A stretch of 64,000 nt of DNA. Origin: Lunularia cruciata. Taxonomy: Eukaryota > Streptophyta > Marchantiopsida > Lunulariales > Lunulariaceae. The DNA is taken from NCBI GenBank assembly GCA_948567375.1, contig OX419757.1, forward strand, positions 61,380,001-61,444,000, written 5' to 3'. This document shows, in pieces, positions 57,137 through 64,000 of the stretch. Under the pieces are notes generated by a model. The model did not search any database. It was given only the letters and a program-made list of their open reading frames with translations, and was not told the origin of the DNA. Numbering within the stretch: position 1 is the stretch's first letter; each line of letters begins with the position of its first letter. The position numbers were made by a program, and so were the translations under genes.

Positions 57137-60100
57137 TGAGTGAGGTTACATTTCTCAAGCAAGGAGATGGAGAGAAAGTGAGGGTCTATGTGGAAAGAGT
57201 GGAAAAGTTGGAGTCCAGATTTTGCATAGTGTTGAGGAAGGGTGGGGATGATGTGGAGACTACAATGATTGGCATAGGGGCCATGCTCACCAAGAATTTT
57301 GTGGGAGGATTGAGACCACAAATTAGAAGCAAGGTGAGATATGAGAAACCTTCTTCCAAGGTTGAAGCTATCAAGATCGCAATTCGTATGGAGGAGAGTT
57401 TGGAAGGGGATGAGAGTGATTTGGTGGTGAAGGAGGTTGTGCATCCTCCTCAAGGCTACAAGTATGGTGGAACTTCTGATACTTTGGTGACAAGGGTTGC
57501 ACCACAAGTAGTAGTTGCTCCAATTCTTGCACCTCCACCAAAAGATCCACTCCAAACCATCACAGAACAACTTGCGGATCTCAAGATCAATGTGGTGCAA
57601 CTATGGGAGAAGAGAGAGGTGGATCAGAATGTAGGGAGAGGACCTAGGAGTTATGGAAACTATCCATATAGAGGAGGCCAACCAGCCAACAATTTCAATG
57701 ATAGAAATTGTTTTGGTTGTGGAGGAAGAGGCCATATCCAAAGGAATTGCCCAAATTCCACTTACCATGGAGGAAGGGGTTATGAGGGAGCCAATAGAGG
57801 GAAAGAGGGAGGTAGTGAAACCCAAGTGGCTCCTAATCCCAACAAAGGTAAGGGGATAGCATCCATAGATGTGGTTGAGAGCAAGTATGAGAAGGGAGAG
57901 TGCTCAAACTCCAAGGGTCTTAATTTGGAGCTTTTGGCACAAGAGAAGAAGAGAGCTCGTTTTGCAGAGGATGTTCACTCTTCTCAAGGATTTACTTCAA
58001 GCAAGGATACTCCTATGTCTACTAGGAGCACTCGCACCTCAACACCATCAACAACAAAGACTCCAAGGAAGAAGTTGGGGATGGAGGACTTCTTGATCTC
58101 AAAGCAACAATGGAACTACAATGTGTTGGAGGATGTTGGTAGTCACAAGGCTAACATCACAGTGGGCCAATTAATTGCTTTGAACCCTACCTTGAGAAAG
58201 GAGCTAAGAGGTGGTTTGAGTTCTACAAGGAGCAAAAAGAAGAAGAAGGCAAAAGTTCCAGTATCAATGGGGGTGGTGGATGCCAAGCCAGCACCATGGG
58301 AGGCTTGTGAATATGCCTCCAAGATTGATGTGAGAGTGAATGGTCACAACATCAAGGATGCATTGGTTGATGGAGGATCAGCAGTGAATGCCATGTCAGA
58401 AAGGTTGATGAAGAAGTTGGGTATGATACCCTCAAGACCTTCAACATTTGTGGTGAGCATGGCAAACAAGCAACAAGTTCGACCAGTAGGGGTGATGGAT
58501 AAGGTGGTAGTTTCAGTTATGGGAGTTCAAAATCTCATGACTTTCCAAGTCTTGAAGGATTCAAGCTATGACTTACTTCTTGGGAGGCCATGGTTGAGAG
58601 CAGCACGCACAACTGATCGATGGCACAAAGGGTACTTGAGGATTGGGCCATCAAACCATAGAGTCACTGTTCCTGTGACTAACACCACCAACACTTCACA
58701 TTCAGATACCCCATCTTCTAATTATTGGGAATCAGATTCTGAAGAAGGAGCTTCAGGTGTGGACACAAGCATGGAAGAGGAGACTTCCACGGAGGAAGAT
58801 GAATCTGAATCTGATTCAGATGTGTATCCCTTGTGTGCTATGGATTTTGCACCTAAGCCAGAGGTTTTGAAGGACCCAGATAAATCACCATTGACACTTG
58901 AGGAGGTAGAGAGAAGGTTATCTACCCTCAAGTATGGCCCAAATGTTACCAAGGAGGAGAAGGTGAGATTTGAGGAGATTTTCCGCAAGTTCATCCATGT
59001 GTTTTCTTTTAGTTACAAGGATTTGAAGGAAGTCACCTTGGAGGAGCACAAGATAGAGGTGGAGTCACATGCAAGACCAATCCGCCAAAAGCAACGTCGC
59101 ATTAGCCCACCAATATCTTTGGTTGTGAAGGAGGAGATTGATAAGCTCAAGGAGGCTGGATTTATCTTTGAGGTGGAGAATTCAGAATGGGTGTCTCCAA
59201 TTGTCATTGTGAAGAAAAAGAATGGCAAGCTTCGGGTATGTGTGGATTACAAGAAGCTTAATGCTGTTACCAAGAAGGACTACTACCCATTGCCATTCAT
59301 TGATGAGATCTTGGAGGAGGTTGCAGGTCATGAGAGGTACAGTTTTGGAGATGGTTATAGTGGATATAACCAAATAAAGATTGCACCAGAGCATCAACAA
59401 CTCACCACATTCACCACACCTTGGGGAACTTACGCTTTCAAGGTCATGCCTTTTGGGCTTTGCAATGCTCCAGCCACATTCCAACGGTTCATGAACAAGG
59501 TATTTGAACCTTTCATTGGGAAATTTGTGAGAGATTTCATTGATGACTTTTGTGTCTATGGGAGCAAGGAGGAGCACTTTGAGCACCTAATCAAAGTCTT
59601 GCAACGCTTGGATGAGGCAAATGCATCACTCAACCCAGAGAAGTGCATTTTTGGATGTGAAGAAGGTCTACTTTTGGGGCACATCATCTCCAAGGATGGA
59701 ATAGCAGTTGATCCTGAGAAGGTGAGGAAAATCTCAGACCTTCCATTCCCTTCAAGCTTGACAAAGTTACGCCAATTCTTGGGAATGGTTGGGTACTATA
59801 GGAGGTTCATCTTCTCATTTTCCAACAAGGCTTATGCATTGACCATCTACATGAAGAAGGGTGTAGATTACATGGTGATTTTGGAAGACAAGGAGGCTCT
59901 CAAAGCTTTTGAGGAGCTCAAGCAATCCCTTGTTGTAGCTCCAATTCTTGCTAAACCTGATTGGAGTAAGCCTTTCATCCTCTACACTGATGCTTCTAAT
60001 GTAGCTATAGGATGCACTCTTAGTCAATTAGACCAAGATGGGCATGATCATCCAATAGCTTATGCTAGTAGGCAGATGGTTTCAGCAGAGAAGAACTACT

Positions 60101-61692
60101 CTGTCACAGAGAGAGAAGGGTTGGCAGTGATCTTTGGTCTCAAGAAGTTTAGACACTACTTGATTGGAGGGAAAGCCACAATTGTCACGGATCACAAGGC
60201 TTTGAAGTACATCTTCAACAAGCCTAATGTTGAAGGGAGACTAGCAAGGTGGATGATACTCTTGTCAGAGTATGACTACACAATTGAGGATAGGCCAGGA
60301 AAGAAACATGCAAATGCTGATTTGTTATCTAGAGCCTATGATCATGATGGAGATGAGCCAGTAGATGATTCCTTCCCGGATGAGGAGCTCATGACAATCT
60401 CAGTCACTCAAGAGATTCCAATGGAGTACAAGGAGATTGTGGATTTTGTGACAAGAGGTAACTATCCAGAAGGGATGCATGCTAGGGAGAGGAAGGCCCT
60501 TGCAGCAAGATCTAGACCTTACACAATGGTGGAGGATATTCTTTTTCACCAAGGAGCAGATGGTCTACTTCGAAGAGCAGTGGGTAAGGAAGAGTCTATC
60601 CTACTCATAAAGGAGTTTCATGAAGGTTTAGTATGTGGAGGACACTTTGCAGGAAAGGTGACTGCTTTCAAGATTCTAGATGCAGGTTACCATTGGAGAG
60701 GGATTTTCAAGGATTGTCTTGATTATTGCAAAACTTGTCATGTTTGTCAAGCTTTTGCTAGAAAGTCTACATCCACTCCACCACTTAGATCAATTCCATT
60801 GCTAGGACCTTTTGAGAAGTGGGGAATTGATTTTGTAGGACCTCTCAATAGAACCCCAAGGAACAATCGGTACATTGTGGTAGTTACTGATTACCTTACC
60901 AAGTGGGTTGAGGCTAGACCATTGAGGGACAAGAATGAAGATGAAGTGGGTAGATTTCTTTATGAACGCATTATCACTAGGTTTGGATGCCCTTTGGAGT
61001 TGGTTTCTGATAGAGGAGGAGAGTTTACAGGAAGCATTACTACAGCCATGCTACGACATTTCTCTATCACACATAGAGTAACTACATCCTATAAGCCAAA
61101 TTCCAATGGCTTGGCAGAGAGAACCAATCAGACCTTGTGCATGATGTTGGCCAAAGATGCAGAAATGGAGGGGGCTAAACATCATTGGGACAAGAGGATT
61201 CATGCAGTTTTGTGGGAGTATAGGACAACCATGAAGACTTCCACTGGATATTCTCCATTCCAATTGGTGTATGGTATTGAGTCTACCTTACCTATTCACT
61301 TTGATCTTCCTACCTTCCAAAGCATTCATAGGAGATTGAAGAAAGCACAAGGAAGTGATGCAGGGAAGTCAAGGAAGGATCAACTCATGGAGTTGGAAGA
61401 GGCAAGAGCAGTTGCTATGGTTCGAGTGGAGCAAGCCCAAAGGAAACAAAAGGAGAGCTATGACAAGAGGCAAGGCAAGAAGAAGGTGGAGCCTTTCAAA
61501 GAAGGTGATTGGGTAATGTTGTTTGATTCCATTCGATTCAAGAGAGTGCAAAAGAAGTTTTTGCCTAAGTACTTTGGACCTTTCATAGTAGAGAAGGTGT
61601 GGGGCAATTACACCTATGATCTCAAGGAGTTGGGAGGAAGACACTTTGATAGGATTAACCATGATAAGTTGAAGATGTACCATAGAAGGTAG
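57133..61692 (+). CDS. pol: gag C-terminus and pol of T1: PR-RT-RNase H-integrase
   Basis: A 1519-codon open frame; codon 1 is TTG, so it is the rest of a fused gag-pol protein. In order: capsid end, CCHC knuckle CFGCGGRGHIQRNC (~57715-57756), a Ser/Thr/Lys-rich linker, retropepsin with VDGGSAV (D-G-G in place of D-S/T-G, common in this lineage; ~58369) and LLLGRPWL, RT with FIDD at residues 802-805, RNase H (YTDASNVAIG, TDHKAL), HHCC zinc finger (HEGLVCGGH, CKTCHVC), integrase with D1233, D1293, E1329, and a C-terminal module ending LKMYHRR. No chromodomain. Gag and pol share a frame with no stop between them. All catalytic residues are present. Confidence 0.95.
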   Translation: MMSEVTFLKQGDGEKVRVYVERVEKLESRFCIVLRKGGDDVETTMIGIGAMLTKNFVGGLRPQIRSKVRYEKPSSKVEAIKIAIRMEESLEGDESDLVVKEVVHPPQGYKYGGTSDTLVTRVAPQVVVAPILAPPPKDPLQTITEQLADLKINVVQLWEKREVDQNVGRGPRSYGNYPYRGGQPANNFNDRNCFGCGGRGHIQRNCPNSTYHGGRGYEGANRGKEGGSETQVAPNPNKGKGIASIDVVESKYEKGECSNSKGLNLELLAQEKKRARFAEDVHSSQGFTSSKDTPMSTRSTRTSTPSTTKTPRKKLGMEDFLISKQQWNYNVLEDVGSHKANITVGQLIALNPTLRKELRGGLSSTRSKKKKKAKVPVSMGVVDAKPAPWEACEYASKIDVRVNGHNIKDALVDGGSAVNAMSERLMKKLGMIPSRPSTFVVSMANKQQVRPVGVMDKVVVSVMGVQNLMTFQVLKDSSYDLLLGRPWLRAARTTDRWHKGYLRIGPSNHRVTVPVTNTTNTSHSDTPSSNYWESDSEEGASGVDTSMEEETSTEEDESESDSDVYPLCAMDFAPKPEVLKDPDKSPLTLEEVERRLSTLKYGPNVTKEEKVRFEEIFRKFIHVFSFSYKDLKEVTLEEHKIEVESHARPIRQKQRRISPPISLVVKEEIDKLKEAGFIFEVENSEWVSPIVIVKKKNGKLRVCVDYKKLNAVTKKDYYPLPFIDEILEEVAGHERYSFGDGYSGYNQIKIAPEHQQLTTFTTPWGTYAFKVMPFGLCNAPATFQRFMNKVFEPFIGKFVRDFIDDFCVYGSKEEHFEHLIKVLQRLDEANASLNPEKCIFGCEEGLLLGHIISKDGIAVDPEKVRKISDLPFPSSLTKLRQFLGMVGYYRRFIFSFSNKAYALTIYMKKGVDYMVILEDKEALKAFEELKQSLVVAPILAKPDWSKPFILYTDASNVAIGCTLSQLDQDGHDHPIAYASRQMVSAEKNYSVTEREGLAVIFGLKKFRHYLIGGKATIVTDHKALKYIFNKPNVEGRLARWMILLSEYDYTIEDRPGKKHANADLLSRAYDHDGDEPVDDSFPDEELMTISVTQEIPMEYKEIVDFVTRGNYPEGMHARERKALAARSRPYTMVEDILFHQGADGLLRRAVGKEESILLIKEFHEGLVCGGHFAGKVTAFKILDAGYHWRGIFKDCLDYCKTCHVCQAFARKSTSTPPLRSIPLLGPFEKWGIDFVGPLNRTPRNNRYIVVVTDYLTKWVEARPLRDKNEDEVGRFLYERIITRFGCPLELVSDRGGEFTGSITTAMLRHFSITHRVTTSYKPNSNGLAERTNQTLCMMLAKDAEMEGAKHHWDKRIHAVLWEYRTTMKTSTGYSPFQLVYGIESTLPIHFDLPTFQSIHRRLKKAQGSDAGKSRKDQLMELEEARAVAMVRVEQAQRKQKESYDKRQGKKKVEPFKEGDWVMLFDSIRFKRVQKKFLPKYFGPFIVEKVWGNYTYDLKELGGRHFDRINHDKLKMYHRR

Positions 61693-61726
61693 AGAGACCT
61701 TCACTTTGAGGACAAAGTGAAAACTT

Positions 61727-61740
61727 AGTCCGGGGGTAAA
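61727..61740 (+). other. Polypurine tract of T1
   Basis: GTCCGGGGGTAAA lies directly before TGTAACACCC at 61741. Confidence 0.75.
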
Positions 61741-62419
61741 TGTAACACCCATTTGTGCATGTGTGTGGTATTGTGATATTTAGCTTGGTATTACAAGTAC
61801 TTAAGAGATATTATTTATATAGAGATAAAGGATGGTTCTATATTAGTCATGGTTAGCTAAAGTTAGTCATAGCTAAGATAGATGGGACCTTACTTTAGAG
61901 GAAGTAGAAAAGATGAGCACCACTATTTTGGATTTTAGTGTGTTGACTTGGTATTATTCCTAGGTGTTTGGCTTTGGGGAAAGAGTCGAGAACTCTTGGG
62001 CCCGCAAGCCTTTTTGTTTTGGATTCTTCTTTAGTCCAAGGATAGCCCATGTGAAGGAATCCTTGCTTTAGTGGTTGGGTCAAGATAAGGGGAATATGCC
62101 CATGTGAATGGATATTCCTTTCTACTTTTTGACTTTACTTGACTTTTAGTCTAGTAACTTGAGTTACTACGGTAATTAGTAACTTTGGTACGTAACTATT
62201 TCACAAGTATATAAACAAGGAGTGAGGAGGTACTCATCATCCTTTCATTTGCAACTATCTCTCTCTCATTGAGTTCTCTAGTGAGCAATGTCTTGAGTCT
62301 TGGAGTGTTAGCCTTGGAGGAGTATGATGGAGTTGGGGTTCCTTGCCTTCTTAGTCCATGGTGCGCTACCATAATAGCCATCAGAGGTTCATCCTGAGTG
62401 AGAGACAGGCCGGCTCACA
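61741..62419 (+). repeat. 3' LTR of T1 (679 bp)
   Basis: Identical in length to the 5' LTR with one base difference, at 61987. It ends GGCTCACA, followed by GACC and the RT sequence of M2. Confidence 0.96.
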
Positions 62420-63050
62420 GACCCAAATACTCAACTTGCTCGTAGAAGAACCTACACTTCCCGAGATGTAATTTGAGTCCATGAGATCTCAACCTCTCAA
62501 ACACTCCAACAACTATCTCTCATGCTCCTCCACAGTAGTGCTATAAACCAAAATGTCATCAATATAGCACCGAGAAAAATCCAATCCAGCTAGGATCCTA
62601 TCCATGACCCTTTGGAACTCAATAGGAGCATTCTTCAACCCAAATGGTAAGAACCTCCACTGATATAACACATCCTTACCATGAGGATTAATAGCCCAAA
62701 ATGTTATCTTGGACTTATCTTCCTCCTTGATCGGCAATTGATGATATCCTGCTTGAAGATCCAAAGTACTAAAGACCTTTGCATGCCCAATCGCATCAAA
62801 AATCTCCTCTAGTGTAGGCATGGCATACCGATCAACCCTGGTCTATCTGTTGATAGGACAGTAATCTCCACACATCCGCCTATCTATATAGTTGCCATGC
62901 ATATCCTTCTTGGCTGGCATCACTATTGCTGATGCATACTCTCTATGTGAAATCTCCACCAAACCAACCTCAAAAAGGTCACTACTCTGACTCTGAATCA
63001 ATGTCCTCTCAATCTCACTATATTGATACGAACGTCAAAAAAGTATTGTA
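62420..63050 (-). pseudogene. Reverse transcriptase of M2
   Basis: Minus-strand RT palm: VMPAKKDMHGNY and RMCGDYCPINR near 62850-62920, then an open part (62513-62821) with VFSTLDLQAGYHQLPI, FLPFGLKNAPIEFQRVMD and the active site YIDD (CYIDDILVYS). A stop sits at YCPINR-stop-TRVDRYAMPTLEEI. The T1 insertion follows in the thumb region. The sequence is standard Ty3/gypsy RT. Confidence 0.9.
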
Positions 63051-63539
63051 TTGCTAGTCAGCTCAATCCGTATACCTGGTCCCTTTAGAGCACCCAAATC
63101 CTTCATAATGAAGGCAAAACAACTTGTGTGGCTCCTTAAGAACCTCCAAACCCTTCATCTTTCACTCTCCAATAAGCTTGGGTTCAAGATTTGGCTCCCA
63201 AGTATCCTCTATAATTGTAGTAGGAGTGGAAGACGTACTGACTGGCTGCTACATTGGGCGCTTGGGAGCAATAGTGTCATGCTCCAGACCACTAGAGGTC
63301 CCAACCTCTGTGTGAAAAACTCCCTCCACTCTGGCTGCAAGCTCCACACGTCCTCTAGCTGCATCCCAAGTGGACCAAGGGTGTAATCCAAGTAGCCCAC
63401 GCTCACTTGGATGGACTCTAAGTAGACCACTCTCACTAGTAGCTATTGGATGTGTCCCAAGAATACCATGTCCACTTGGTCCATCGCCCCCAGCATGTGC
63501 CTGAATCGTCTCAATAGGCACAGGGCTCACAAGTGTCTT
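63051..63539 (-). pseudogene. Linker between methyltransferase and RT in M2
   Basis: Minus-strand frame with Gly/His/Leu-rich repetitive segments (GHGILGTHPIATSESGLL, HPSERGLLGLHPWST), then less ordered sequence with stops near 63250. No domain recognised. Confidence 0.5.
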
Positions 63540-64000
63540 AGTTGTGATGCCTATCAAGCACATCCTACGCTGCTTTGCCAAGCCAAGGCTCACAATCCAG
63601 GTCAAACAGTTCAGGTCCATAGCCTGACCTAACACCTGACGCTTGGATACCTCTGACACTGTTGGAATAGCAATAATACCGGTACGAAAACCCATCGCCC
63701 ACTCTCTCTCATCAGCATTGGGCTCCACCAATTGTTGTAACTATAAGTCCCAAACAAGTCCAGGTCCTCCCTCTCAAAAAGCATGAGAGCCTAGGAAACT
63801 CATGAGTGTGGGAAATGCAGCTCTAGGCTGTCTAACTAGGTTCACCACTGCCATAAGTGACCTTTCAGCTACTACCATTGTTTGAGACTGACGCCCAACA
63901 TCCAAGATATCATCAACAAGGATGTAGGCAAGTCGCTGAATCCCATCATAAGCGCGATGTAGAACCTCTTTGGGTAAGAGGTTCATCTACCAAAGATGAA
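63540..64000 (-). pseudogene. C-terminal part of Dnmt3-like cytosine-5 DNA methyltransferase (M2)
   Basis: Two minus-strand frames in the same phase (63774-63986 and 63540-63731) separated by two stops. They hold the pattern of the end of Dnmt3-type C5 methyltransferases: ILVDDILDVGRQSQ then QPRAAFPTLMSF (target-recognition region and motif VIII-like FP-M), ADEREWAMGFRTG (motif IX-like E-E---GF, compare E-ER-FGFP in Dnmt3) and KRQVLGQAMDLNCLTWIV (motif X-like R--LLG------L). The enzyme transfers methyl groups to cytosine C5 in DNA. The catalytic Pro-Cys and Glu-Asn-Val motifs would lie beyond base 64000. The first stop lies where F-R would be read, consistent with CGA to TGA. Confidence 0.8.

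Larger units (their letters stand above)
54620..62419 (+). mobile_element. T1: full-length young family-T Ty3/gypsy element (7800 bp)
   Basis: Two 679-bp LTRs differ at one base (T at 54866, C at 61987). Both start TGTAACACCC and end GGCTCACA. GACC flanks both sides (54616-54619 and 62420-62423), and the RT codons of M2 (reading EYLGHT on the minus strand) continue across the insertion. It has a tRNA-Asp-type primer site, a first ORF with zinc knuckles, gag-pol without a chromodomain, and a polypurine tract. One 1-nt gag frameshift is the only clear coding defect. Confidence 0.97.
52154..64000 (-). mobile_element. M2: Ty3/gypsy element with DNA methyltransferase and PHD finger
   Basis: Minus-strand order from the right edge: C-terminal half of a Dnmt3-like cytosine-5 methyltransferase (63540-64000), linker, RT (62420-63050), then, past the inserted T1 (54620-62419), RT end and RNase H (54000-54619), integrase zinc finger and core (52720-53753), an integrase C-terminal region and a PHD finger (52323-52466), 3' UTR and polypurine tract. 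Frames are broken by stops and shifts, so this copy is inactive. The start of the methyltransferase, the protease and gag lie beyond 64000. Confidence 0.85.

Noticed and set aside
56776-57600. 274-codon minus-strand frame over T1 gag
   Set aside because: Antisense shadow of gag; the same pattern is over T2 gag and shows no known domain.

Overview
The window is a stack of nested LTR retrotransposons from a land plant (or close streptophyte) with a large repeat-rich genome; a gymnosperm, fern or lycophyte is plausible, but the sequence does not fix the taxon. Evidence: Ty3/gypsy polyproteins of three lineages, a tRNA-Asp-type primer site, giant and solo LTRs, repeated insertion of elements into elements, and nonsense changes of the kind expected from deaminated methylcytosine. 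I found no intact host gene, rRNA or CRISPR array. Family letters (A, M, T, G, P, F) are mine.

Layout. 1-5190 (+): chromovirus A; its 5' LTR lies just left of the window, and its 424-bp 3' LTR carries perfect heat-shock-element arrays. 5191-9924 (-): M1, the leader, gag and protease of a family-M element, with a family-T solo LTR (6788-7479) in its gag. About 9925-17034 (+): G1, a decayed Tat/Athila-type pol followed by a giant (~3.77 kb) LTR that itself holds an ~858-codon reading frame. 17035-21355: a purine/pyrimidine-biased minisatellite block (P2) and a decayed coiled-coil frame. 21356-48386 (+): T2, one old family-T element spread over 27 kb by insertions: giant solo LTR G2; degenerate G3, which itself holds G4 and repeat element P1; and G5, which holds G6. 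48387-50870: family-M leader with a tRNA-like sequence, split by G7. 50871-52153: a puzzling LTR cluster. 52154-64000 (-): M2, split by T1 (54620-62419, +), a full-length element whose 679-bp LTRs differ at one base.

Two systems stand out. Family M is a Ty3/gypsy element that, besides gag, protease, RT, RNase H and integrase, carries the C-terminal part of a Dnmt3-like cytosine-5 DNA methyltransferase upstream of RT and a PHD finger at the integrase C-terminus, so it may both write and read chromatin marks. Family G carries a long open frame inside its LTR, so every solo LTR is also a copy of that gene; seven G LTR copies occur here, six as TSD-flanked units without pol. The frame keeps its length (about 2.57 kb) and, in two of the four best copies, a single uninterrupted phase broken only by point stops.

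Inferred order of events: M1, G1 and T2 are old; G3, G5 and G7 entered T2 and M sequence, later G2, G4, G6 and P1 entered T2, G3 and G5; A entered M1; T1 is the most recent datable insertion and sits in the RT of M2.
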